Assembly (NCBI RefSeq): GCF_023701695.1
Contig: NZ_JAJOZC010000001.1
Coordinates: forward strand, 5,889,894-5,953,893
Direction of reading: 5' to 3'
Origin: Streptomyces sp. RKAG290
GTDB taxonomy: Bacteria > Actinomycetota > Actinomycetes > Streptomycetales > Streptomycetaceae
DNA length: 64,000 nucleotides
The position numbers and the translations under genes are program-made. Of this stretch, positions 18,121 to 26,401 are shown piece after piece. The stretch's first letter is position 1, and each line of letters opens with the position of its first letter. The notes beneath the pieces were generated by a model. It searched no databases, had not been told where the DNA came from, and worked only from the letters and a program-made list of their open reading frames with translations.

Positions 18121-19641
18121 GTGGCAGCAGCACCAGTCTGGAGCGTCGACCCCCGCACCGGGAACCCGCGTGAGCAGGTTGCGGTGGAGGCTACAGCGGA
18201 GGAGGTCGACCGAGCGGTCCGGGCTGCTCATGCCGTACGCGCCTCGCTCGCCGACCGCACCGTGCGGGCCGCGTTCCTGCGCACCGCGGCGGATCTGCTC
18301 GCCGAGGCCGGCGAGCACGTCATCGAGGCCGCCGACGCCGAGACGGCGCTCGGCCCAGCCCGGCTCACTGGCGAACTCGCCCGTACAGCGGCTCAGTTGC
18401 GGGCCTTCGCGGAGGTCGTGGACGAGGGTGCCTACCTCGACATCCACATCGACCACGAGGACGCCACCCGCACCCCGCCCTGGCCCGACCTGCGCCGCTA
18501 CAAGATCCCGCTCGGGGTCGTCGCCGTCTACGCGGCCAGCAACTTCCCGCTCGCCTTCTCCGTCCCCGGCGGCGACACCGCCAGCGCCCTCGCGGCCGGC
18601 TGCCCGGTAGTCGTCAAGGCGCACCCCGACCACCCCGCGACCTCCGAACTGTGCGCCTCCGTGCTGCGCCGGGCCGCCGCACAGGTCGGGCTGCCCGAGG
18701 ACGTCCTCATCCTGGTGCACGGCTTCGAGGCGGGCGTCGAACTGGTCCGCCACCCGCTCGTCAGCGCCGCCGGTTTCACCGGCTCGGTGCGCGGCGGGCG
18801 CGCCCTCTTCGACGCGGCGGCGGCCAGGCCTGCCCCCATCCCGTTCCACGGCGAGCTCGGCTCCCTCAACCCCGTCGTCGTGACCGAGGCGGCCGCCGCC
18901 GAGCGCGGCGAGCAGATCGGTGCCGGGCTCGCGGGCTCGATGACCATGGGCGCGGGCCAGTTCTGCACCAAACCCGGATTCGTGCTGGCCCCGGCCGGCG
19001 AGCCCGGCGACCGGCTGCTGAAGGCCCTCACCGAAGGGGTCAGCAACAGCGAGGCCGGCGTCCTGCTGGACCACCGGATGCGTGACGCCTTCCTCGCCGG
19101 CGTGCGCGAGCGGGCCGCACTCCCCGACGTGGAGGCCCCGGTCACGCCGGGTGCGGGCGGCGAACACACCGTCGCTGCGGGCTTCCTGACCGTGCCCGCC
19201 CAGCTGCTCACCACCGAGGGCCCGCACGACGCGCTCCTGGAGGAGTGCTTCGGCCCGGTCACCGTCGTCGCCCGCTACACCTCCGACGACGAGATCACCG
19301 CGGTCCTGTCCCGGCTGCCCGGCAACCTCACCGCCACCCTCCAGACCGCCACCGAGGAGGAGGACGGCAGCGCCGCCGGCGTCCTCGCCGCACTCACCCC
19401 GCTCGCCGGCCGCGTCCTGGTCAACGGCTGGCCGACCGGCGTCGCGGTCGCCCCCGCCCAGCACCACGGCGGCCCCTACCCGGCCACCACCTCCACCTCC
19501 ACCTCGGTCGGCGCCACCGCGATCGAGCGCTGGCTGCGCCCGGTCAGCTACCAGACCACGCCCGAGGCGCTGCTCCCGCCGGAGCTCCGCGAGGACAACC
19601 CGCAGGGCCTGCCGCGCCGCGTGGACGGACGGCCCGCATGA
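18121..19641 (+). CDS. NADP-dependent alpha-ketoglutaric semialdehyde-type dehydrogenase (ALDH superfamily)
   Basis: This 506-residue aldehyde dehydrogenase is of the group that oxidises 2,5-dioxovalerate (alpha-ketoglutaric semialdehyde), the last step of uronate, glucarate and galactarate breakdown. Visible marks are the cofactor-binding stretch PLGVVAVYAASNFPLAFS, GFTGSVRGGRALFDAA, the general-base region FHGELGSLNPVVV and the catalytic Cys in MGAGQFCTKPG. The GTG at 18121 follows GGAAGGAAAC and is chosen over 18091. It overlaps the next gene (ATGA). Position next to an IclR regulator and pectinases supports a role in galacturonate catabolism. Other aldehyde substrates remain possible. Confidence 0.88.
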   Translation: MAAAPVWSVDPRTGNPREQVAVEATAEEVDRAVRAAHAVRASLADRTVRAAFLRTAADLLAEAGEHVIEAADAETALGPARLTGELARTAAQLRAFAEVVDEGAYLDIHIDHEDATRTPPWPDLRRYKIPLGVVAVYAASNFPLAFSVPGGDTASALAAGCPVVVKAHPDHPATSELCASVLRRAAAQVGLPEDVLILVHGFEAGVELVRHPLVSAAGFTGSVRGGRALFDAAAARPAPIPFHGELGSLNPVVVTEAAAAERGEQIGAGLAGSMTMGAGQFCTKPGFVLAPAGEPGDRLLKALTEGVSNSEAGVLLDHRMRDAFLAGVRERAALPDVEAPVTPGAGGEHTVAAGFLTVPAQLLTTEGPHDALLEECFGPVTVVARYTSDDEITAVLSRLPGNLTATLQTATEEEDGSAAGVLAALTPLAGRVLVNGWPTGVAVAPAQHHGGPYPATTSTSTSVGATAIERWLRPVSYQTTPEALLPPELREDNPQGLPRRVDGRPA

Positions 19642-20249
19642 CCCTGCGACTTCCCGAACTGCCCTTCGGACTCGAAACGTTCGGACCCGCGACGGGGTGG
19701 AGTTACGAATCCGGCGCGCTCACCGGCCGCGCGGGCGCCCGGCAGGACCGCTTCGTCCCGCCGGGCGGCGCGGCCCTGGACCCCGCGAGCGACGCGCCCC
19801 GACTGCTGGGCGCCGCCCCGGCGGGCGACTTCCAGCTGATTGCCCGGGTGAAGGTGGGCTTCGCCGGCGCCTTCGACGCGGGCGTTCTCTACCTCCACGT
19901 CGGCGACCGGGAGTGGGCCAAGATCTGCCTGGAGCTCTCCCCTGACCGCCCCACCATCTGCACCGTCGTCACCCGGGGCCACTCGGACGACGCCAACTCC
20001 TTCGTGGTGGACGGCGACACCTACTGGCTGCGGCTGAGCCGCACCGGCAAGGCCTTCGCCTGCCACGCCTCCGCCGACGGCGAGAAGTGGACCTTCGTCC
20101 GCGTCTTCACCCTGGGCGACCCGGCACAGGCCGCCGCCGCGTCCATCGGCTTCCTGGTCCAGTCACCCACGGGAGACGGCTGCGAGGCCTCCTTCGACCA
20201 CATCGCGTTCCGCCCGACGGGCCTGTCCGACCTCCGGGACGGCAGCTGA
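19638..20249 (+). CDS. DUF1349 domain protein (concanavalin-like fold)
   Basis: This 203-residue protein has no signal peptide. It matches the DUF1349 beta-sandwich family (GLETFGPATGWSYESGALT, AGVLYLHVGDREWAKICLEL, YWLRLSRTGKAFACHASADGEKW). The same fold forms the C-terminal domain of the GH43 enzyme at the start of the window. It is translationally coupled to the dehydrogenase (ATGA at 19638-19641). The family often travels with carbohydrate-use genes, but its biochemical function is not established, so none is assigned. A terminator hairpin follows. Confidence 0.85.
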   Translation: MTLRLPELPFGLETFGPATGWSYESGALTGRAGARQDRFVPPGGAALDPASDAPRLLGAAPAGDFQLIARVKVGFAGAFDAGVLYLHVGDREWAKICLELSPDRPTICTVVTRGHSDDANSFVVDGDTYWLRLSRTGKAFACHASADGEKWTFVRVFTLGDPAQAAAASIGFLVQSPTGDGCEASFDHIAFRPTGLSDLRDGS

Positions 20250-20273
20250 CCCGCCCGCGCACCGAAGCACACC

Positions 20274-20311
20274 GACGCCCCCGCACTCCGGCAACGGAGA
20301 GCGGGGGCGTC
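20274..20311 (+). terminator. Hairpin terminator after the dehydrogenase/DUF1349 operon
   Basis: The left arm GACGCCCCCGCACTCCG pairs with CGGAGAGCGGGGGCGTC across a 4-base loop, with one internal mismatch. It begins 25 bases after the stop codon. Confidence 0.85.
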
Positions 20312-20555
20312 GCCTATGTGGCCGGAACCTCCGGACGAAGCGGGCCTGTTGCCGGACGAGCGCGGCGAGCGTTCCCGGGCGAGCGCGGCGAGCGGGTAGG
20401 TGCGGGCGTCGGAGATCGGACCCCCGACCCGGCAACCCCCTGCCCCCCGGCGGCGACAACTGAGGGACAGCGGAAAGCGCGCGGACGCACCACGCCGCGT
20501 ACGAGCCGCACGGAACAGCACCCTCCCCCGCACGCCGTCGTACCGAAGGGACATC
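20312..20555. other. Upstream region of PL1 lyase with a 15-bp direct repeat
   Basis: CGAGCGCGGCGAGCG occurs at 20357-20371 and again at 20380-20394, a 23-bp period. It may be a regulator site or simply low-complexity GC-rich DNA. No reading frame with coding character is seen before the lyase start. Confidence 0.4.
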
Positions 20556-21521
20556 ATGCGCACCCACCTCCGCAGCCGCGGTCTCACGGCCCTCGCCGCC
20601 ACAACCGTCGCCGTCGTGGCCGTCGCCCTGCTTCCCGGCTCCGCCGGGGCCGCCGACTCCGCCCCCGTGGGCTACGGGGCCGGCACGACCGGTGGCGGCA
20701 GCTCCGCCGCCGTGACCGTCACCAGCCTCGCCGCCTTCAAGACGGCCGTCACCGGCACCGCCGCCAAGACGGTCAAGGTCAGCGGCATCATCTCGCTGAG
20801 CGGCCAGGTCGACGTCGGCTCCAACACCACCGTGCTCGGCGTCGGCTCGTCGTCCGGATTCACCGGCGGCGGGCTGCGCCTGAAGAACTCGACGAACATC
20901 GTGATCCGCAACCTCAACATCAGCAAGCCGGTCGCCCCCGCGGACGGGATCACCGTCCAGAAGTCCACCAAGGTGTGGATCGACCACAACTCCTTCTCCG
21001 CCGACCGTGACCACGACAAGGACTACTACGACGGCCTGCTCGACATCACCCACGCGTCCGACCAGGTCACCGTCTCCTGGAACACCTTCAAGGACCACTA
21101 CAAGGGCAGCCTGGTCGGTCACAGCGACAGCAACGCGAGCGAGGACACCGGCCACCTGCGGGTGACCTACCACCACAACTACTTCGACAACGTCAACTCC
21201 CGTATTCCCAGCCTGCGTTTCGGCACCGGGCACTTCTACGACAACTACGTCGTGGGAGCCTCGACCGCGGTGCACTCCCGCATGGGCGCCCAGATGCTGG
21301 TGGAGAACAACGTCTTCCGCAGCACGGAGGTCGCCATCACCACCATCCGTGACAGCGACGAGGACGGTTACGTCGTGGAGCGCGGGAACGACCTCGGTGG
21401 CGCGGCCACCGAGATCTCGCAGGTCGGTACGTTCACCAAGGCGCCGTACTCGTACACCGCCGAACCGGCCTCGTCCGTCGTCTCCTCGGTGACCGGCGGA
21501 GCGGGCACCGGCAAGATCTAG
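20556..21521 (+). CDS. Secreted pectate lyase, PL1 family (compact form)
   Basis: This 321-residue protein has a signal peptide (RGLTALAATTVAVVAVALLPGSAGA). The PL1 beta-helix is intact, with IVIRNLNIS, VWIDHNSFSADRDHDKDYYDG, the calcium-site DGLLDITHASDQVTVSWN and catalytic SRIPSLRFG (RxPxxR). It is shorter than the two other PL1 enzymes in the window and lacks extra domains. The ATG at 20556 follows CGAAGGG. It is the third stand-alone pectate lyase here and probably shares control with the adjacent pectin genes. Confidence 0.93.
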   Translation: MRTHLRSRGLTALAATTVAVVAVALLPGSAGAADSAPVGYGAGTTGGGSSAAVTVTSLAAFKTAVTGTAAKTVKVSGIISLSGQVDVGSNTTVLGVGSSSGFTGGGLRLKNSTNIVIRNLNISKPVAPADGITVQKSTKVWIDHNSFSADRDHDKDYYDGLLDITHASDQVTVSWNTFKDHYKGSLVGHSDSNASEDTGHLRVTYHHNYFDNVNSRIPSLRFGTGHFYDNYVVGASTAVHSRMGAQMLVENNVFRSTEVAITTIRDSDEDGYVVERGNDLGGAATEISQVGTFTKAPYSYTAEPASSVVSSVTGGAGTGKI

Positions 21522-21531
21522 GGCCTCTCGT

Positions 21532-21567
21532 CGGACCGTGCCCCCACCCCGACGGGGGCACGGTCCG
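21532..21567 (+). terminator. Hairpin terminator after PL1 lyase
   Basis: CGGACCGTGCCCCC pairs perfectly with GGGGGCACGGTCCG across an 8-base loop. It begins 11 bases after the stop. Confidence 0.88.
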
Positions 21568-21654
21568 CCGCCGGAAAAAAGCCCTGCTCGTGCCCCACCA
21601 CCCGTGAGAGTCTGCCGACGGCCGATCGCCGAACCGTTGGGGGAGAGACACGTC

Positions 21655-22382
21655 ATGGCTGTGCATCTGATCGGGGGCGGCTGGGACGAGGACGTCGCGT
21701 CGCTCGTGTACGGACCGTTCCTCGCCGAGGCGGGGCACGACGCCGTGGTGGGATGTCTGCTCGTCGACGAGGGGACGGGGCCGAGCAGTTCGCCCGCTAC
21801 GAGGCCGTGCTGCGCGGGGTGGCCCCGGAGTGCAGGCCGGTGCCGCTGCTCGTGCCGGTGGGCGGCTCGTTCGCGCCCGGGGCTCTCTCCGGAGTGGACG
21901 GGCTGCTGGTCGGCGGCGGGCTGACGCCCGCCTACCAGGACGCGCTCGCCCCGGTGGCGGCAGCGGTGGCGCGGGCGCTCGCCGAACGCCCGCTGCCGTA
22001 CGCCGGATTCTCCGCGGGAGCCGTCGTGGCCGCAGGCCGCGCCCTGGTCGGGGGATGGCTGGACCGCGGCGTACCGGTCTGCCCCGATGACGCCGCCGAG
22101 GACCTCGAAGAGATCGAGGTCCGCGACGGCCTCGGCCTCGTCCCGCACACCGTCGAGGTGCATGCCGCGCAGTGGGGGACGCTCGGGCGCCTGGTCGCGG
22201 CCGTCGCCCGCGGCGACGCGGCCTGCGGCGTCGCCCTCGACGAGAACACCCTGCTGACCGTGGAGAGCGACGGCCGCGCGCTGGTGGCCGGGTCCGGGCA
22301 GGCGCATCTCGTACGGAGCGCCCGGGCTACCGGTTCCGCCACGGTGCGCGCCTTCCGGGCGGGGGAGACGTTCACGGTCTGA
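21655..22382 (+). pseudogene. Peptidase E-like (S51 family) protein, frame broken at 21771-21774
   Basis: The ATG at 21655 (after GGGGGAGAG) gives MAVHLIGGGWDEDVASLVYG, which runs out of frame after GCLLVDEG. The homologous sequence resumes one frame over as AEQFARYEAVLRGVAPECRP and runs to 22382. One G added to the run 21771-21774 joins them as LLVDEGDGAEQFARYEA, giving about 242 residues. The nucleophilic Ser sits in the S51 motif PYAGFSAGAVV. The family includes alpha-aspartyl dipeptidase and cyanophycinase-like enzymes; the substrate here is unknown. The break is probably a sequence error. Confidence 0.78.
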
Positions 22383-22451
22383 GCCGGCCGCCGACTCCCC
22401 GGCCACGACGCACCCCTGCGATCCGTGGCCGTGGCCGTGGCCTAACGAAGC

Positions 22452-22532
22452 GGCTACACCTCGGAGTTCGCCTCCGCCAAGGCGTTCAAGCGCGAGTACG
22501 GGATGGTTCCGGGGCGGTACCGCCGTGCGTCG
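22452..22532 (+). pseudogene. 3' remnant of an AraC-family regulator
   Basis: Only the last helix-turn-helix end is left. The translation runs GYTSEFASAKAFKREYGMVP and then GRYRRAS, the canonical C terminus of AraC-type activators. Upstream in the same frame there is a stop and no further similarity. The remnant overlaps, antisense, the last 15 codons of the MFS gene. It is evidence of a deletion or recombination that removed most of a regulator gene. Confidence 0.7.
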
Positions 22533-23934
22533 GGCCGACGGCGGCCGGGCCCGGTGCCTGCGTCCCGCCGCGCGGCAGCCGGGTCGTGGCCAGGGCGGTG
22601 AGTGAGAGCAGCGCCGCGCTGATCAGCAGGCTCGCCCGGAGCCCGTCCCCGAAACCGTTCGCGACCAGGGCGCCGAACGCCGCCACGCCCAGCCCGCCGG
22701 ACACCTGGCGGGCGGCATTGAGCACGCCGGCGGCGACCCCGGCCCGCTCGGTCGGCACGGTCTCCATCATGGCCGCGGTCAGAGGCGGCAGGGCCAGTCC
22801 CGCACCCAGGGCGAGCGGCACCAGGAGTACGGCCGTCAGCACCAGCGAGGTATCCGGGCCGACGAACAGCAGCAGCAACAGACCGCTCACCGAGATCAGT
22901 TGGCCGACCAGCATCGGCAGGCGCGGCCCGTGCCGGTTCGCGAGTCTGCCGGACAGCACGTTCACCACCACCAGCAGCCCGGTCATCGGCAGGAACATCA
23001 GCCCCGCGGTGAGCGCCGACCGGTCCCGTACCTGCTGGAAGTAGATGCTGAAGACGAAGACCATGCCGTAGAAGGCCAGGCTGAGGGCGGATCCGGCAGC
23101 CACCGCCACCGCCGCGGTCCGGTTGCGGAAGAGTCCCAGCGGGACCACCGGGTGGGGCTGCCCGGACTCGATGCGGAGGAAGGCGGCCAGTCCCGCCACC
23201 GCGACCCCGAGGGCGATCAGTGCGACCGTCCCTTCCTCGATCACCGCGAAGGCCAGTGCGGCCAGCGTCAGTACGGCGGTCAGCTGGCCGGGCAGGTCCA
23301 GCGGCGCGGGGCGCCGCGGCGAGCGCGGCAGCCGGAAGGTGAGCGCCAGCGCGAACAGGCCCAGTGGCAGGTTGATGAAGAAGATGGCCCGCCAGTCCCA
23401 GGCCGTGGTCAGCGCGCCGCCGACGACCGGGCCGAGCGCCCCTGCCGTCGTCCCGCCCGCCGCCCACAGCGACACCGCGCGTCCGCGCTGCGCGGGCTCG
23501 GCGTACGCCTGGCGGACCAGCGCGAGCGTCGTCGGCAGGACGACCGCGGCCGCCACGCCCTGGACGACCCGGAACGCGATGAGCGCCGGCAGGTCGGGGG
23601 CCAGTCCGCAGGCGGCGGAGGCGAGTGTGAACAGGGCGATCCCGAGCGCGTACGCCCGGGTGGCACCGATCCGGTCGGAGAGCGCGCCCGTGGAGAGCAG
23701 CAGCGCGGCGAACGCGATCGTGTACGCGTCGACCACCCACTGCAACCCGGACATGCCGCCGCCCAGATCCGCACCCATCGAGGGGAGCGCCACGTTCACC
23801 ACGGACGCGTCCAGCATGATCAGCGCGAAGCCGAGGAGGGAGGCGAGAAGGGTGAGGGCGGGGGTGGGCCGGAACCCTTCGGCGGGCAACTCGCGGGAAC
23901 CGGGAGGGGCTTGTCGGGCATTCTCTGTGGACAT
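22486..23934 (-). CDS. MFS drug exporter, DHA2 / 14-TM family
   Basis: This 482-residue protein has about 14 membrane segments. Motif A-like GALSDRIGATR, motif C-like GALGPVVGGAL and the N-terminal MLDASVVNVALPSMG are typical of EmrB/QacA-type proton-driven multidrug exporters. It diverges from the GlxA-like regulator gene 70 bases away, which may control it. The last residues (GGTAPEPSRTRA) are encoded on DNA that, read on the other strand, is an AraC-family remnant. The C-terminal tail has therefore probably been replaced. Confidence 0.92.
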   Translation of the reverse strand: MSTENARQAPPGSRELPAEGFRPTPALTLLASLLGFALIMLDASVVNVALPSMGADLGGGMSGLQWVVDAYTIAFAALLLSTGALSDRIGATRAYALGIALFTLASAACGLAPDLPALIAFRVVQGVAAAVVLPTTLALVRQAYAEPAQRGRAVSLWAAGGTTAGALGPVVGGALTTAWDWRAIFFINLPLGLFALALTFRLPRSPRRPAPLDLPGQLTAVLTLAALAFAVIEEGTVALIALGVAVAGLAAFLRIESGQPHPVVPLGLFRNRTAAVAVAAGSALSLAFYGMVFVFSIYFQQVRDRSALTAGLMFLPMTGLLVVVNVLSGRLANRHGPRLPMLVGQLISVSGLLLLLFVGPDTSLVLTAVLLVPLALGAGLALPPLTAAMMETVPTERAGVAAGVLNAARQVSGGLGVAAFGALVANGFGDGLRASLLISAALLSLTALATTRLPRGGTQAPGPAAVGPTHGGTAPEPSRTRA

Positions 23935-24004
23935 GACCTCAGCCTGGCGCCCGGCGAGCGCCTACAGTAGTGGCCTGAATGCCATACCTCCGGAGGTTCT
24001 GGCC

Positions 24005-24976
24005 ATGCCGCCTGCGCACCGTGTCGTCGTCATCTCGACACCGCCCGTGTCGATGTTCAACATCGCGATCCCCGAGATGCTGTTCAGCAAGGTCGAGATC
24101 GACGGCAGCCCCGGCTACGAGACGCTGTACTGCACCCTGGACCCCGGGCCCGTCCGCACCAGCGGCGGACTCGACGTGCACATCGAGGGCGGACTCGACC
24201 TCATCGCGACGGCGGACACGGTGATCCTCGCGGGCGCCGGCTCGCGCGAGGAGCCCGACCCCCGCATCGTGGCCGCCCTGCGCCGCGCCTCGGCCGACGG
24301 CAGGCGCATCGCGTCCATCTGCACCGGCGCCTTCGCCCTCGCCGAGGCCGGTCTGCTCGACGGCCGCGCCGCCACCACCTACTGGACGTACACCGATCAG
24401 CTCGGCAACCGCTACCCCCGCGTCGACCTGCAGAAGGACGTCCTGTTCGTCCAGGACGGCCCGGTCCTCACCTCGTCCGGATACGCGGCAGGCATCGACC
24501 TGTGCCTCCACATCATCCGTACCGACTACGGCGCCGCCGTCGCCAACCACGTCGCCCGCCTCACGCTCGTCGCGCCGGTGCGGCCGGGCGGGCAGACGCA
24601 GTTCACCGACACCCCGCTGCCGCCCGAGCGCGGGGTCTCGTTCGCCTGCACCCGCGCCTGGGCGATGCAGCACCTGGACGAGCCGCTGACCCTGACCGAC
24701 CTGGCCCGCAACGGGGGCGTCTCCGTCCGCACGCTCTCGCGCCGCTTCCACGCCGAGACCGGACTCAGCCCCCTCCAGTGGCTCCTGCACCAGCGCATCG
24801 AACGGGCCAGGGAACTCCTGGAGACCACCGCCCTTCCGATGGACCAGGTGGCCCGCGCGAGCGGTCTCGGCACGGCCGACTCGATGCGCCAGCACATCCA
24901 GCGCAGGCTGGGCCTCACCCCGAGCGCCTATCGGGCCTCGTTCACCAGAGTGGCCACGGCCGCAACCTCCGAATGA
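24005..24976 (+). CDS. GlxA-family AraC-type transcriptional regulator
   Basis: This 323-residue protein has an N-terminal DJ-1/PfpI-like domain (VVVISTPPVSMFNIAIPEML, then SICTGAFALAEAGLLDGRAATTYW). A C-terminal AraC DNA-binding domain with two helix-turn-helix units follows (LTLTDLARNGGVSVRTLSRRF and LPMDQVARASGLGTADSMRQ). The first domain keeps a Cys in the nucleophile-elbow position (ICTGAF), though the fold usually serves as a ligand sensor in this family. The ATG at 24005 has a good GGAGG site. It diverges from the MFS exporter, and the stop overlaps a GNAT gene start. Confidence 0.92.
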   Translation: MPPAHRVVVISTPPVSMFNIAIPEMLFSKVEIDGSPGYETLYCTLDPGPVRTSGGLDVHIEGGLDLIATADTVILAGAGSREEPDPRIVAALRRASADGRRIASICTGAFALAEAGLLDGRAATTYWTYTDQLGNRYPRVDLQKDVLFVQDGPVLTSSGYAAGIDLCLHIIRTDYGAAVANHVARLTLVAPVRPGGQTQFTDTPLPPERGVSFACTRAWAMQHLDEPLTLTDLARNGGVSVRTLSRRFHAETGLSPLQWLLHQRIERARELLETTALPMDQVARASGLGTADSMRQHIQRRLGLTPSAYRASFTRVATAATSE

Positions 24977-25482
24977 CAGGGCGCGTCCCCTTCACCATGA
25001 TCCGAATAGCGACCCCGGCCGATCTCGACGCCATAGTCCACCTGCACACCGAGGCACGCGCCACCTACTACCGGGGCCATCTGCCCGAGCAGGAGTACGC
25101 GGGCGCCGAGGAGGTCGGCCGCAGCAAGGGCGGCTGGGCGAGCGCCATCGACCGGGACGGCGCCACCGTGCTCTGCGCCGAGCGGGACGGCGCCCTCGCG
25201 GGGATCGCGGCCCACTCCGTACGCGACGGCGTCATGCACCTCTCCCAGCTCCACGTGGCACCGGCCCACTGGCGCGAGGGCGTGGGGACCGAGCTGCACG
25301 ACGCGTGCGTGGCGGCCTGGCAGCGGGACGGTGTGACGGAGGCCCGCCTGGAGGTGTTCGTCCACAACACCCGCGCCCAGTCGTTCTACGTGGCCCACGG
25401 CTGGACCCCCGACCCGGCGCACCCCCGCGCGGGCACCCACCTGGTGCTGCGCCTCGCGGTGCCGGCCGCCGCGCACCCGTAG
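24973..25482 (+). CDS. GNAT family N-acetyltransferase
   Basis: This protein has about 169 residues (161 if the ATG at 24997 is used). It begins MIRIATPADLDAIVHLHTEARATYY, with the acetyl-CoA loop WREGVGTELHDACVAAW and C-terminal NTRAQSFYVAHGW. The 24973 start is favoured because its ATG overlaps the regulator stop (ATGA), implying translational coupling. The substrate is not predictable. Coupling to the GlxA-like regulator and the neighbouring exporter suggests a detoxification role, but this is inference. Confidence 0.85.
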   Translation: MTGRVPFTMIRIATPADLDAIVHLHTEARATYYRGHLPEQEYAGAEEVGRSKGGWASAIDRDGATVLCAERDGALAGIAAHSVRDGVMHLSQLHVAPAHWREGVGTELHDACVAAWQRDGVTEARLEVFVHNTRAQSFYVAHGWTPDPAHPRAGTHLVLRLAVPAAAHP

Positions 25483-25589
25483 CGGGAGGGGCCGGGGAAT
25501 GACGGCGTCCGGACTCGCGTTCCCCGGGAGCGGAGGGTTCCTCCGTGCTGTGCGAGCAGCCGCCCGAGAGCCTGGAGAGAAGAAGAGTC

Positions 25590-26309
25590 ATGCGCGTCGA
25601 GATCTGGAGCGACATCGCCTGCCCGTGGTGCTACATCGGCAAGGCCCGCTTCGAGCAGGGCCTGGCAGGGTTCGCCCACCGCGACGAGGTCGAGGTGGTG
25701 CACCGCTCCTTCGAGCTCGACCCGGGGCGCGCCAAGGGCGACACCGTGCAGGTCATCGACATGCTGGCGCAGAAGTACGGCCGCACCCCCGAGGAAGCGC
25801 GGTCCATGGAGGCGAACGTCGCGGCCAACGCGCAGGCCGAGGGGCTCGGCTACCGCACCGAGGGGCGCGACCACGGCAGCACCTTCGACATCCACCGGCT
25901 GCTGCACCTGGCCAAGGCCCGCGGCCGCCAGGACGAGCTGCTGGGCCTCGCCTACCGGGCGAACTTCGCCGAGGAGCGGTCCGTCTTCGACACCGACGTG
26001 CTGGCCGCGCTGGCCGTCGAGGCCGGCCTGGACGCCGACGAGGCGCGCGCGGTGCTCGCCGACCCGCAGGCGTACGCGGCCGAGGTGCGGGCCGACGAGC
26101 AGGAGGCCTCCGAGCTGGGTGCCAACGCCGTGCCGTTCTTCGTGCTCGACCGGCGGTACGGGATCTCCGGCGGTCAGCCCGCCGAGGTGTTCGCCCAGGC
26201 GCTGGAGCAGGCGTGGCAGGACCGCGCGCCGGTCGTGACCGGCGGGGACGCCGCGGCGTGCGACGCCGACGGGGCGTGCGAGGTCCCGTCCGGCGGGGGC
26301 AACGGCTGA
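25590..26309 (+). CDS. DsbA-family oxidoreductase, FrnE-like
   Basis: This 239-residue cytoplasmic protein of the thioredoxin-fold DsbA/FrnE group has the CxxC motif in SDIACPWCYIGKARFEQG and the cis-Pro loop GANAVPFFVLDRRYGISG near the end. There is no signal peptide. FrnE-type proteins act as disulfide isomerases or in polyketide pathways and oxidative-stress tolerance. No polyketide genes are nearby, so a redox role is the safer reading. The ATG at 25590 follows GAGAGAAGAAG. The last residues (ACDADGACEVPSGGG) hold two more cysteines. Confidence 0.9.
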   Translation: MRVEIWSDIACPWCYIGKARFEQGLAGFAHRDEVEVVHRSFELDPGRAKGDTVQVIDMLAQKYGRTPEEARSMEANVAANAQAEGLGYRTEGRDHGSTFDIHRLLHLAKARGRQDELLGLAYRANFAEERSVFDTDVLAALAVEAGLDADEARAVLADPQAYAAEVRADEQEASELGANAVPFFVLDRRYGISGGQPAEVFAQALEQAWQDRAPVVTGGDAAACDADGACEVPSGGGNG

Positions 26310-26348
26310 TCCGCAACGGCCCGCACGCATAAGCATTGCTTGGGGCGA

Positions 26349-26385
26349 CCCCTTAACTATTGGTGATTGACTATGAATTAAGGGG
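26349..26385. promoter_or_regulatory. Candidate operator before the class V aminotransferase
   Basis: CCCCTTAA at 26349-26356 and TTAAGGGG at 26378-26385 form an inverted repeat around a 21-base AT-rich centre, 17 bases before the ATG at 26402. A second small palindrome, AAGCATTGCTT, lies just upstream. Function is inferred only. Confidence 0.4.
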
Positions 26386-26401
26386 GCTTCAGGCTGAACG
26401 C

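Noticed and set aside
23986..23997. ACCTCCGGAGGT palindrome as an operator between the MFS and GlxA-like genes
   Set aside because: It contains the ribosome site of the regulator gene and is more simply explained by that.
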